A stretch of DNA of 44,100 bases, taken from positions 1 through 44,100 of the forward strand of contig UQHS01000016.1 in NCBI GenBank assembly GCA_900540845.1. Direction: 5' to 3'. Origin of the DNA: an uncultured Collinsella sp. Lineage in GTDB: Bacteria > Actinomycetota > Coriobacteriia > Coriobacteriales > Coriobacteriaceae. Position 1 is the first letter of the stretch, and each line of letters starts with the position of its first letter. This document shows, piece after piece, positions 27,645 through 36,000 of the stretch. The notes below the pieces were generated by a model. That model was given only the letters and a program-made list of their open reading frames with translations. It ran no database searches and was not told the origin of the DNA. A program made the position numbers and the translations under genes.

Positions 27645-29183
27645 ATGGCGGTCACACTCAAAGATCTCAGCAAAGTCGACGAAGCGTACGTCCCCATGGG
27701 CGGGCGATACATCATGGCGCTCGACTCGGGTACGACCTCGGTGCGCGCCGTTATCGTCGACGAGTATGATTGCGTGGTCGCCCAGGCATCCCGTCGCATC
27801 AAGACGACGTATCCGCAGCCGGGTTGGGTTGAGCAAGACCCGATGGAGATCCTCGCCTCGCAAATTGCGGTCATGATGGAGGTCCAGTTTAAGAGCGGCA
27901 TCCACTCCGACCGCATCGCCGCCATCGGCATCACGAACCAGCGCGAGACGACGGTCGTGTGGGACCGTGACTCGGGCCTGCCCATTCACAACGCCATCGT
28001 GTGGCAGTGCCGCCGCACCTCGGACATCTCCGATGCGCTCATTGCGGAGGGCAAAGCGCCCGTGATCCGCGCAAAGACGGGGCTCATGCCCGACCCGTAT
28101 TTCTCGGGCACCAAGATCAAGTGGATCCTCGACAACGTCGACGGCGCCCGCGCGGCTGCCGACGCCGGCGAGCTCATGTTTGGCACCATCGACACGTGGC
28201 TCATCTATAACTTGACCGGCGGCATGGTGCACGCCACCGACTACACCAACGCCAGCCGCACGATGCTGTTCAACATCCACACGCTCCAGTGGGATGACGA
28301 GCTGCTCGAGATGCTCGACATCCCGTGCTCGATGCTTCCGGAGGTCAAGTGGAGCTCGGATGATTACGGCAGCGTCTCCAACGAGATCATGACGTACGGC
28401 CCCTCGATCACCGGCGTCGCCGGAGACCAGCAGGCGTCCTTGTTCGGCCACTGCTGCTTCAGGCCGGGCTGCACCAAGAACACCTACGGCACCGGCTGCT
28501 TCATGCTCATGAACACGGGCGATGCCTGTGTGGAGTCTGAGCACGGCCTCGTGTCGACCATCGGCATCGCGCACAACGGGCAGATCTCCTACGCGCTCGA
28601 GGGCTCGATTTTCCACGCGGGCGCCACGATTCAATGGCTCCGCGACAAGCTGGGCCTCATCTCCAGCACCAAGGAAACGGCGGGCCTGTGTTACAGCCTG
28701 GCCGACAACGGCGGATGCTACCTCGTTCCCGCGTTTAGCGGATTGGGCGCCCCGTGGTGGGACCCGGATGCCCGGGGCCTCATCTGCGGTTTGACCGGCG
28801 CCTCGGATCGCGCCACCATCGTTCGCGCCGCGTGCGAGTCGATGGCGTACCAGAGCTTTGATGTGTTGCACGCCATGGAGCTGGACGCCGGCGTGAAGCT
28901 CGAGAGCCTCTCTGTGGACGGCGGCGCCTCGCGCAACGACTTCATCATGCAATTCCAGGCCGACTTGCTGGGCATCCCTGTTCAGCAGACGGAGAACGTC
29001 GAGACGACGGCTTTGGGCGCGGCGTATCTCGCGGGCCTTGCCGTGGGGTATTGGGAGGACCTTGAGGAGCTGGAGCAAAACCGGGTTCCGGGGAGGCGTT
29101 TCGAACCCTCTGCGTCCGAGGAGATCGTGGCCAAAAATCTCGCTGGCTGGCACGATGCCGTCGAGCGCGCTCGGTCGCGGTAG
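27645..29183 (+). CDS. glpK: glycerol kinase
   Basis: A 512-residue FGGY-family kinase that phosphorylates glycerol to sn-glycerol 3-phosphate. It has an N-terminal extension of about 22 residues before IMALDSGTTSVRAVIVD; the usual motif is DQGTTS, so the Gln is Ser here. Glycerol-site elements are kept: TNQRETTVVWD, AIVWQCRRT, GVAGDQQASLFGH and the FGGY signature region with GLGAPWWDPDARG. ATG 27645 follows AGGAAGG at eight bases; the open frame runs further upstream to 27600 without a site. No glpF or glpD is nearby, so glycerol entry and oxidation genes must be elsewhere. It seems inserted into the otherwise conserved sua5-rpiB block. Confidence 0.95.
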   Translation: MAVTLKDLSKVDEAYVPMGGRYIMALDSGTTSVRAVIVDEYDCVVAQASRRIKTTYPQPGWVEQDPMEILASQIAVMMEVQFKSGIHSDRIAAIGITNQRETTVVWDRDSGLPIHNAIVWQCRRTSDISDALIAEGKAPVIRAKTGLMPDPYFSGTKIKWILDNVDGARAAADAGELMFGTIDTWLIYNLTGGMVHATDYTNASRTMLFNIHTLQWDDELLEMLDIPCSMLPEVKWSSDDYGSVSNEIMTYGPSITGVAGDQQASLFGHCCFRPGCTKNTYGTGCFMLMNTGDACVESEHGLVSTIGIAHNGQISYALEGSIFHAGATIQWLRDKLGLISSTKETAGLCYSLADNGGCYLVPAFSGLGAPWWDPDARGLICGLTGASDRATIVRAACESMAYQSFDVLHAMELDAGVKLESLSVDGGASRNDFIMQFQADLLGIPVQQTENVETTALGAAYLAGLAVGYWEDLEELEQNRVPGRRFEPSASEEIVAKNLAGWHDAVERARSR

Positions 29184-29341
29184 CCTCGTGGTGCGCGCCG
29201 CGGGCGCGTTTGCCGCCTGCCGTGCTCGTCGCGTTTGTATGCCGTCTTCGCCTGACCGCATCGATGCGCGCACAACCTGATAGAGTGGACGTGACCCGCA
29301 TGTGTGGCGGCCAGACATATATATAAGAAAGGATGTGCACC

Positions 29342-29779
29342 ATGCGCATTGCCATCGCCTCCGACCACGGTGGATTCGAGCAGAAGCAGGCGCTCGTCGC
29401 CTATCTCGCCGAGGATCTCGGCTGCGAGGTGCTCGATATGGGCCCCGATTCCGACGCCTCCGTCGACTATCCCGATTACGCCGCCCCCGTCGCCCGCGCC
29501 GTCGCCTCGGGCGAGGTCGACCGCGGCGTGCTCGTGTGCGGTACGGGCATCGGCATGGCGCTGGCTGCCGATAAGGTCGCCGGCGTGCGCGCCTCCTCCA
29601 TCACCTCCGTTCCCTTTGCGGAGCTGTTCCGCCAGCACAACAACGGCAACGTCGTGTGCCTGTCCGGCCGTTTCGTCGACCTCGATGTCAACAAGGAGAT
29701 CGTGAAGACGTTCCTGTCCACGGAGTTCGAGGGCGGCCGTCACGAGGGTCGCGTCGCGAAGGTCATGGCGCTCGACTAG
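29342..29779 (+). CDS. rpiB: ribose-5-phosphate isomerase B
   Basis: A 145-residue RpiB/LacAB-family isomerase that interconverts ribose 5-phosphate and ribulose 5-phosphate. It starts with RIAIASDHGGFEQK (Asp-His of the active site), then VLDMG, DYPDYA and the catalytic Cys in VCGTGIGMALAADK. ATG 29342 is preferred over ATG 29333, because AAAGGA is then nine bases away rather than overlapping. Its place before upp and the atp operon is the same as ywlF in Bacillus. It probably shares a transcript with upp, 70 bases downstream. Confidence 0.95.
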   Translation: MRIAIASDHGGFEQKQALVAYLAEDLGCEVLDMGPDSDASVDYPDYAAPVARAVASGEVDRGVLVCGTGIGMALAADKVAGVRASSITSVPFAELFRQHNNGNVVCLSGRFVDLDVNKEIVKTFLSTEFEGGRHEGRVAKVMALD

Positions 29780-29849
29780 CGCCGCCCGTGCTTGCATCGC
29801 GCCACGTTTTGTCCGCAACCCGCTTACCCCATCTAAACCAGGAGGCACT

Positions 29850-30497
29850 ATGTCCGTTGAATTCGACCGCAGCCGCGTCACGCTTGTGGACCATCCGCTT
29901 GTCCAGCACAAGCTCACCATCATGCGCAGCGAGACGACCGGCTCCAAGCAGTTCCGCGAGCTCGTGAAGGAGCTCGCCCTGTTCGAGGGCTACGAGGCAA
30001 CGCGCGATTTCCCGCTCGAGGACGCTCCAGTCACCACCCCTATCTGCGAGACCACAGGCAAGCGCATCGCTGGCCGCAAGGTCGCCATCGTCCCCATCCT
30101 CCGCGCCGGTCTCGGCATGGTCGATGGCCTGCTCGAGCTGATCCCCGCCGCACGCGTCGGCCACGTGGGTATGTATCGCGATGAGGTCACGCACGAGCCG
30201 CACGAGTATTACGCCAAGCTGCCCGCCGACGCCGACCAGCGCACCTGCCTGGTTGTCGACCCGATGCTCGCCACGGGCGGCTCCGCCACCGCGGCCATCG
30301 ACTACCTGCGCCGTCAGGGCGTGAAGGACGTGCGCCTGCTCGTCCTCGTCGCCGCCCCCGAGGGCATCAAGACCGTCCTCGATCACGACCCGCAGGTCCG
30401 TCTGTACACCTGCTCCATCGATGAGAAGCTCAACGACGCGGCGTACATCGTCCCCGGCCTGGGCGACGCCGGCGACCGAATCTTTGGCACGCTGTAG
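29850..30497 (+). CDS. upp: uracil phosphoribosyltransferase
   Basis: A 215-residue salvage enzyme that joins uracil and PRPP to UMP. RNRETGSKQFRELVKEL-type N-terminus (here MRSETTGSKQFRELVKEL), ILRAGLGMVDGLL, the PRPP loop DPMLATGGSATAAI and the C-terminal uracil-binding GLGDAGDRIFGT are all present. AGGAGG lies six bases before the ATG. It makes UMP, which is also the likely co-effector at the carAB PyrR-type site in this window. It ends with a long stem-loop before the atp region. Confidence 0.97.
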   Translation: MSVEFDRSRVTLVDHPLVQHKLTIMRSETTGSKQFRELVKELALFEGYEATRDFPLEDAPVTTPICETTGKRIAGRKVAIVPILRAGLGMVDGLLELIPAARVGHVGMYRDEVTHEPHEYYAKLPADADQRTCLVVDPMLATGGSATAAIDYLRRQGVKDVRLLVLVAAPEGIKTVLDHDPQVRLYTCSIDEKLNDAAYIVPGLGDAGDRIFGTL

Positions 30498-30626
30498 GGC
30501 TTGGGCACTTGCCGTCACGGCACTTGCGATCGCCGTTGGCGCCCCACCTGCGCCCACGCGTACCCAGTGGGCGCCGCGCCCGTTGCGGCGTTATGGTGCC
30601 ACGGTTGCGCCCGACACGATTTTGAT

Positions 30627-30660
30627 AGCGCAGACCGCACAACATTTCGCGGTCTGCGCT
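30627..30660 (+). terminator. terminator after upp
   Basis: A perfect 12-bp stem (30627-30638 with 30649-30660), 10-base loop, then CTTAATTTT. The T-tract is interrupted. An 8-bp GC stem without T (30550-30557 with 30567-30574) precedes it. Confidence 0.7.
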
Positions 30661-30916
30661 CTTAATTTTGCGCTAAAATAAGCGACATTCGCCCCTATAT
30701 ATGAATTATGTTAATTGACACTTGTTATATTGTGAACAAATGTCCACAAAAGCGCTCCAGTTATCAAATTCTTCTTGCACGTTGTGCCCCGAGGGATATA
30801 CTGCGAAGCACTGGTATTCGTGTGGCTGCCCGTCCCGACTTGCTTATGGCGTTTTCGCACGTCATGTACAAGAAGCAAACAACGGGGGCATGCGCCCCAC
30901 AACGGAAAGGCAGTCG
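30661..30916 (+). promoter_or_regulatory. atp operon control region
   Basis: An AT-rich stretch with a perfect TTGACA (30715-30720) that lacks a good -10 at 17 bases. An imperfect inverted repeat follows: TTGTGAA (30730-30736), six bases, TCCACAA (30743-30749). The best promoter is TTGCAC (30775-30780), 16 bases, TATACT (30797-30802), giving a leader of about 110 bases. The repeat resembles Rex half-sites with a six-base instead of four-base spacer; it also resembles two opposed DnaA boxes. Confidence 0.5.
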
Positions 30917-31207
30917 ATGCAGCCGCTCGGCCCCGCACATATCGTGCCGTTATTGGCAGGGGTGGGACTGGGCATTGCCGGCTTCGCCCCCATGCTGGTC
31001 GTGACGCTTCTCGTGCGCGCCAAGCGCATGAAGCCATCGGTGGGCAAGGGCATGGCGGCGCTTGCGGTGTCGTTTGTCTTCCTCATGGGCGCGCTTGCCG
31101 CTGTGTGGGTCATGGCTCCGCAGGATATACTAGTAGTTTCGTTCGGGTTCCTCTTCGGGTTCCTGGGCATGTGGGCGGCATTGGCCGTCAAGACGACGAG
31201 TCACTGA
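30917..31207 (+). CDS. small AtpI-like membrane protein at the head of the atp operon
   Basis: A 96-residue, very hydrophobic protein with three predicted membrane segments (about 11-37, 46-68 and 73-91). ATG 30917 is chosen for GGAAAGG six bases upstream; the frame is open to 30722, but that part crosses the promoter. Sequence alone does not identify it. The position directly before atpB matches atpI, whose product helps c-ring assembly or ion supply in other bacteria. That role is therefore by analogy only. It is 17 bases from atpB and clearly in the operon. Confidence 0.75.
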   Translation: MQPLGPAHIVPLLAGVGLGIAGFAPMLVVTLLVRAKRMKPSVGKGMAALAVSFVFLMGALAAVWVMAPQDILVVSFGFLFGFLGMWAALAVKTTSH

Positions 31208-31224
31208 CTCTAGGAGGGTTAGCG

Positions 31225-32025
31225 TTGGAAGCATTCGATAAGCTGCCGGGCGAGATCAATCACCTCGTGTCGAGCTTCAGCTCGATCCCCATCGTGGGCG
31301 ATTTGATGCACGGTTTGACGCAGTATACGTTCTGGCTGATCATCTCCTCGATTGTGCTGCTCGTCATCATGTTCGCCTTTGCCAAGCGCGTCGCCGTCGT
31401 TCCGCGCGGTCGCTTCGCCAACGCCGTCGAGTTCGTGATTGAGTATCTCGAGAACGACGTGGGCGTGGGCATCTTGGGCAAGGAGTCCTGGCGCCGCCAC
31501 CTGCCGTTCCTCGGCACGTTGTTCATGTTCATCGTCGTGAACAACATCATCGGCATCATCCCGGGCATGAAGCCGGGTACGGGCACCATTTCCACCACCG
31601 CTGCGCTCGCCCTTGTGGTGTTCATCTACTTCGTGCGCGTTGGCATGAAAAACCACGGCGTCTGGGGGTACATCAAGAGCCTCGCACCCAAGGGCGTCAT
31701 GTTCCCGCTCAACATCCTCATCTGGGTGATCGAGCTCATCTCCACGCTGCTGCGTCCCATCACGCTTGCCGTCCGTCTGTTCTGCAACATGTTCGCCGGC
31801 CACATAGTCTTGGGCTCGTTCGCGCTCATGGTGTCGCTGTTCGCCGAGCCGCTCATCGCTGAGCTCACTGCGGCGAACGTGCTGGGTGTCATCCCGTCTC
31901 TCGTGTTCGCAGCGATTCTGTTCGTCATCTACGCGATCGAGATTTTCGTCGGCGTCATTCAGGCGTACGTCTTCACCGTCCTCACCGCTGTGTACATTCA
32001 GGGCGCAGAGGCAGAGGGCCACTAG
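31225..32025 (+). CDS. atpB: F1Fo ATP synthase subunit a, TTG start
   Basis: A 266-residue membrane stator subunit forming the proton half-channels. TTG 31225 is chosen because TAGGAGGG lies six bases upstream; upstream codons run back into atpI and the promoter. Five or six membrane segments are visible. The essential Arg (about 184) is in the LLRPITLAVRLFCNMFAGH helix, with the Asn and His typical of the family. A final helix contains AIEIFVGVIQAYVF, with the conserved Glu and Gln. It is followed by a 97-base gap before atpE, longer than the other gaps of the operon. Confidence 0.95.
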   Translation: MEAFDKLPGEINHLVSSFSSIPIVGDLMHGLTQYTFWLIISSIVLLVIMFAFAKRVAVVPRGRFANAVEFVIEYLENDVGVGILGKESWRRHLPFLGTLFMFIVVNNIIGIIPGMKPGTGTISTTAALALVVFIYFVRVGMKNHGVWGYIKSLAPKGVMFPLNILIWVIELISTLLRPITLAVRLFCNMFAGHIVLGSFALMVSLFAEPLIAELTAANVLGVIPSLVFAAILFVIYAIEIFVGVIQAYVFTVLTAVYIQGAEAEGH

Positions 32026-32122
32026 GTTTGGGTACCAGGCGCATGCGCCCGCACGCTGCGCTTGATATAGGTATCGTGTTCAAAGTGCGTCGGTAGGCGA
32101 CGTACGAACTCAAGGAGGAATT

Positions 32123-32317
32123 GTGGGAGTTATCGGTTACGGTCTTGGTGTTATCGGCGCGGGCATCTCTATCGGTTTGGCTGCGTACGGCGTCGCAAGC
32201 GCCATGGCCCGCCAGCCCGAGGTGCAGGACCGCGTCTTCACCGTCTTCATCATGGCTGCCGCCTTTGCTGAGGCCCTGGCCCTGATCGGCTTCGTTGTCG
32301 CACTGGTTGTTAAATAG
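32123..32317 (+). CDS. atpE: F1Fo ATP synthase subunit c, GTG start
   Basis: A 64-residue hairpin protein, short for the family (usually 70-80). GTG 32123 has AAGGAGG four bases upstream, and no other start exists in frame. Helix 1 is Gly-rich (GLGVIGAGISIGLAAYG); the loop is ARQPE (29-33), which contacts gamma and epsilon; helix 2 carries the ion-binding Glu50 in FAEALALIG. The Gln in helix 1 and the Ser/Thr after Glu that form sodium sites in other species are absent, so the ring probably carries protons. Confidence 0.95.
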   Translation: MGVIGYGLGVIGAGISIGLAAYGVASAMARQPEVQDRVFTVFIMAAAFAEALALIGFVVALVVK

Positions 32318-32363
32318 TCGGGTCTCGCGAGAGTTCCGGGCTTTAGAGTCCCGAGGGGGAGCC

Positions 32364-32972
32364 ATGAAAAACGTTGAACGTGCTGGTATCGCACTTGGGG
32401 CGGGCGCCTCGGTGCTGCTTGCGCCCGCCCTGGCTTTTGCAGATGGGGCAGAGTCGAGCGGCGGTGCAGATATCCTCATCCCTAAGATGGCGGAGTTCGT
32501 TCCCGCGCTCGTCATCTTCTTGATCATCTGGTTCCTGCTGTCCAAGTTCGTGTGGCCGAAGGTCATCTCGGTTCTGGATGCGCGTGAGCACAAGATCGAG
32601 GACAGCATCGAGGAGGCCGACGCCACCAAGGCCGAGGCTGCCGAGATTCGCGAGCAGGCCGATGCCATCATCGCCGAGGCCCGTCGCAAGGCGTCTGACA
32701 TCGTGCTCGAGGCGCGCTCCGACGCCGAGAAGGAGCGTTCGCGCATCGTCGCGCTCGCTCACTCCGAGGCCGAGGACATCATCGCCAAGGCGCACGACCG
32801 CGCTGATGACGAGGTGAAGCGCTCGATCGCCGGCGCCACCGACACCATCGCCAAGGTGTCCGTTGCCGTTGCGGGCAAGATCGTGGGTGACACCCTCGCC
32901 AACGACGATGCCAAGCAGCGCGAGCTCATCAAGAAGTACCTCACGGAAGTGGGTACCCTGAATGGCCGATAA
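32364..32972 (+). CDS. atpF: F1Fo ATP synthase subunit b with signal-peptide-like N-terminus
   Basis: A 202-residue peripheral-stalk subunit. ATG 32364 follows GAGGGGGAG. Before the usual membrane anchor (about 44-61, FVPALVIFLIIWFLLSKFVW) there is another hydrophobic stretch (about 7-24) ending ALAFADG, like a secretion signal with an A-x-A site after residue 26. After the anchor the protein is a long charged helix that joins delta on F1. The extra N-terminal part may be cleaved or form a second membrane helix. It overlaps atpH by 11 bases. Confidence 0.93.
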   Translation: MKNVERAGIALGAGASVLLAPALAFADGAESSGGADILIPKMAEFVPALVIFLIIWFLLSKFVWPKVISVLDAREHKIEDSIEEADATKAEAAEIREQADAIIAEARRKASDIVLEARSDAEKERSRIVALAHSEAEDIIAKAHDRADDEVKRSIAGATDTIAKVSVAVAGKIVGDTLANDDAKQRELIKKYLTEVGTLNGR

Positions 32973-33459
32973 GCAGATTCCCGATCAGCAGATCAGCGAG
33001 CGGTTCGAGAAGCGCAAGCTCGAGACGTATGCTCGCACGCTGCTTGAAGCGGCGAAGACAGAGGACCGCGTGTATGAGAATCTCGGTCCCCTCAAGGCCG
33101 AGGCCGACGCGAGCCCCGAGGTCATCTCGGTCCTGTCGCAGATGGCAATCAACGGCGACCTGTATAAGCTGCCCGACGTCCTCGATCTCTACAGCGAAAT
33201 GGCTGAGGGCGACCAGCAGACGGTCGGCGTGACGGTTACCACTGCGGTTCCGCTCGACAACGAGCTGCGTGCCCTGATCACGCAGAAGTGCGAGCTCGAC
33301 CTGGGCTGCAACGTCTTCCTCATCGAGCGCGTCGATCCCTCGATCATCGGAGGCGTCATTCTTTCCGCGAATGGCCGCCGCCGCGACGCATCCGTGCGCC
33401 ACCAGCTTGAGCAGGCCCGCAAGGTCATGACTCAATCAGCAAAGAATTCGGAGGTATAG
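32962..33459 (+). CDS. atpH: F1Fo ATP synthase subunit delta
   Basis: A 165-residue OSCP/delta subunit linking the peripheral stalk to the top of F1. The N-terminal helical part (YARTLLEAAK) and the C-terminal motif DPSIIGGVILSANGRRRDASVRHQLEQ (in two pieces here) match the family, and the length is slightly below the usual 175-180. Its ATG lies inside the end of atpF, so the two are translationally coupled. Four bases separate it from atpA. Confidence 0.93.
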   Translation: MADKQIPDQQISERFEKRKLETYARTLLEAAKTEDRVYENLGPLKAEADASPEVISVLSQMAINGDLYKLPDVLDLYSEMAEGDQQTVGVTVTTAVPLDNELRALITQKCELDLGCNVFLIERVDPSIIGGVILSANGRRRDASVRHQLEQARKVMTQSAKNSEV

Positions 33460-33463
33460 CCAC

Positions 33464-35083
33464 ATGTCCGAGGCAATTTCTGCCGAGAACATCGAGCAGA
33501 TCCTGCAGCAGCGCCTGTTTGATCTGTCGGCTACCGTCGATACCCAAGAAGTATCCCACGTAGCCGAGGTGGGCGACGGTATCGCCCACGTCTTCGGTCT
33601 CAAGAGCGCGATGGCAGGTGAGCTCCTTGAGTTCACGAGCTCCATCACGGGCCGCACGGTGTACGGCCTTGCTCAGAATCTCGATCGCGACGAGGTCGGC
33701 GCGGTCTTGTTTGGCGAAGTCGACTCCATCAAGGAGGGCGACCAGTGCCGCACCACCGGCCGCGTCATGGACATCCCCGTCGGCCGCGGCATGCTCGGTC
33801 GTGTCGTCAACCCGCTCGGCCAGCCCATCGACGGCAAGGGGAGCATCGGCGAGACGTCTCGTCGCCCCATCGAGTTCAAGGCCCCGGGCGTCATCGAGCG
33901 CACCCCGGTGTGCGAGCCCGTCCAGACCGGCCTGCTCGCCGTCGACGCCATGATTCCCATCGGCCGCGGCCAGCGTGAGCTCATCATCGGCGACCGCAAG
34001 ACGGGTAAGACCGCCATCGCCGTCGACGCTATCATCAACCAGCGTGGCAAGGACATGATCTGCGTGTACGTCGCCGTGGGCCAGAAGGCCTCCACGGTCG
34101 CCGCGATCCGCGAGACGCTCGCCGCGCACAACGCGCTCGAGTACACCGTGATCGTTTCCGCCACCGCGGCGGACTCTGCGCCTCTGCAGTACATCGCCCC
34201 TATGGCCGGCGCGGCCATCGGCGAGTACTTCATGTACAACGGCGAGGACGGTCGCCCCGCAAGCGCCACAAACCCCGGCGGCCACGTGCTCGTGGTGTAC
34301 GATGACCTCTCCAAGCAGGCCGTCGCATATCGTCAGATGTCGCTTACGCTGCGTCGTCCCCCGGGACGCGAGGCCTACCCCGGCGACATCTTCTACCTGC
34401 ACTCCCGCCTTCTCGAGCGCGCTTGCAAGCTCTCCGAGAAGAACGGCGGCGGCTCGTTGACCGCGCTCCCGATCATCGAGACGCAGGACGGCGACGTGTC
34501 GGCCTACATTCCCACCAACGTGATTTCGATCACCGATGGTCAGATCTACCTGCAGTCCGAGCTCTTCCACCAGGGCCAGCGCCCGGCGGTCGACGTGGGC
34601 ATCTCCGTGTCCCGCGTTGGTGGCTCCGCGCAGACCAAGGCCATGAAGCAGCAGGCGGGCAACCTTCGTCTGGACCTCGCGTCGTATCGAGAGCTCGCCG
34701 GTTTCATGCAGTTCGGCAGCGACTTGGATGCGACCACCCAAAAGCAGCTCACCCACGGCGCTCGCATGACCGAGCTCCTCAAGCAGGGCCGCTACAAGGC
34801 GCTGGACGTCACCGATCAGGTGGCTGTGCTTTTCGCCGGCAACAAGGGCTATCTCGACGACATGGAGCTCTCCGACATCATCCCGTTCCGCGACGGCCTC
34901 GTCGACTACCTCGGCGGCGCCTATCGCAAGCTCCTCGAGGAGTTCAGGACGGCCAAGATGGACGACAAGATTGCCGCCGAGCTCGAGACCGCCATTCGCG
35001 ATTACAAGAGTCAGTACCTCGCCTCCCGTGAGGCCGAGGGCTCGAGCGCCTCGGTGCTCGATGTCGAAGCAGGAGAGAACTAG
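33464..35083 (+). CDS. atpA: F1 ATP synthase subunit alpha
   Basis: A 539-residue alpha subunit, slightly longer than the usual 500-515 because of a C-terminal tail. The Walker A is GDRKTGKT (176-183). The alpha/beta signature region (PAVDVGISVSRVGG) and the conserved Arg in VSRVGGSAQTKAMK are present. It binds nucleotide at the non-catalytic sites and supplies the arginine finger. It follows atpH by four bases. Confidence 0.98.
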   Translation: MSEAISAENIEQILQQRLFDLSATVDTQEVSHVAEVGDGIAHVFGLKSAMAGELLEFTSSITGRTVYGLAQNLDRDEVGAVLFGEVDSIKEGDQCRTTGRVMDIPVGRGMLGRVVNPLGQPIDGKGSIGETSRRPIEFKAPGVIERTPVCEPVQTGLLAVDAMIPIGRGQRELIIGDRKTGKTAIAVDAIINQRGKDMICVYVAVGQKASTVAAIRETLAAHNALEYTVIVSATAADSAPLQYIAPMAGAAIGEYFMYNGEDGRPASATNPGGHVLVVYDDLSKQAVAYRQMSLTLRRPPGREAYPGDIFYLHSRLLERACKLSEKNGGGSLTALPIIETQDGDVSAYIPTNVISITDGQIYLQSELFHQGQRPAVDVGISVSRVGGSAQTKAMKQQAGNLRLDLASYRELAGFMQFGSDLDATTQKQLTHGARMTELLKQGRYKALDVTDQVAVLFAGNKGYLDDMELSDIIPFRDGLVDYLGGAYRKLLEEFRTAKMDDKIAAELETAIRDYKSQYLASREAEGSSASVLDVEAGEN

Positions 35084-35088
35084 GCCCC

Positions 35089-36000
35089 ATGGCTAACCTC
35101 CGCGAAATAAAGAAGCGCATCAACTCGGTCTCCACGACCCAGCAGATCACGCGCACGATGGAAATGGTGGCGACGGCCAAGATCGCTCGCGCGCTTCAGC
35201 GCGAGAAGAGCTCTGAGGCCTTCGCCGCCGCCATCACTGACGTGATGCTCACGGTCGCGAAGGACTCCTCTATCGACGTGAACAACCCGTTGCTCGTCGA
35301 TGCCGAGAGCTACGAGCGCGCGCTCGTTATCGTGATCAGTTCCGACCGCGGCCTGGCGGGCGGTTTCAACGTCCAGGTCGAACGCGCTGCCGAGCAGCGT
35401 ATCAAGCACTTCTATCGTCACGGGGCGAAGGAAGTCGAGCTGATCACCTGCGGCCGCAAGGCCACGGAGCACTTCCGCAAGTACCCCAACAAGGTGATGG
35501 CCGTCGTCGGCGAGTCCGACGACCCGACGATTGAGAACGCGCGCATCATCGCGAACTACGTGATCGATGCCTATTCTCAGGGTCACGTCGGCCGCGTCGA
35601 CATCGTGTATTTCCACGCCAAGAATCGTGTGGAGCAGGTTTTGCGCCTGGAGCGCATCCTTCCGCTCGACCAGGTGGTCTTGAAGACCGCTCGTGGCCCT
35701 CGCGCTAACGAGCAGGAGGCCCCGACGGGCCTGTCGTCTCCGTTCGAGTTCGTCCCGTCGGCCGAGCACGTCCTGGACAAGCTCGTCCCCACCTACGTCC
35801 TCACGATCATCCAGCAGGCGCTGATCGACTCGGCCGCCGCCGAGCAGGGCGCCCGCCGCAAGTCGATGCACTCTGCGACGGAAAACGCCAGCGCCATCAT
35901 CGCCGACCTCTCGCGCACCTATAACCGTGTACGCCAGGCTTCCATCACCACCGAGATCAACGAGATCGTTGGCGGAGCCGCCGCATTGGAGGAGAACTAA
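35089..36000 (+). CDS. atpG: F1 ATP synthase subunit gamma
   Basis: A 303-residue central rotor shaft. The N-terminal coiled-coil helix (LREIKKRINSVSTTQQITRTMEMV in part) and C-terminal helix (SATENASAIIADLSRTYNRVRQA in part), ending ITTEINEIVGGAAALEE, are canonical. Between them is the Rossmann-like globular part (SSDRGLAGGFN). An insert near 205-225 (RGPRANEQEAPTGLSS) is longer than in E. coli. Its stop overlaps the atpD start by one base (TAATG). Confidence 0.97.
   Translation: MANLREIKKRINSVSTTQQITRTMEMVATAKIARALQREKSSEAFAAAITDVMLTVAKDSSIDVNNPLLVDAESYERALVIVISSDRGLAGGFNVQVERAAEQRIKHFYRHGAKEVELITCGRKATEHFRKYPNKVMAVVGESDDPTIENARIIANYVIDAYSQGHVGRVDIVYFHAKNRVEQVLRLERILPLDQVVLKTARGPRANEQEAPTGLSSPFEFVPSAEHVLDKLVPTYVLTIIQQALIDSAAAEQGARRKSMHSATENASAIIADLSRTYNRVRQASITTEINEIVGGAAALEEN

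Noticed and set aside
30730..30749. Replication origin at the DnaA-box-like pair
   Set aside because: Only two imperfect boxes, no cluster, and no dnaA/dnaN nearby; it lies in an atp promoter region.
30722..30916. Upstream extension of the AtpI-like protein
   Set aside because: The added residues are translated promoter DNA; GGAAAGG marks ATG 30917 as the start.
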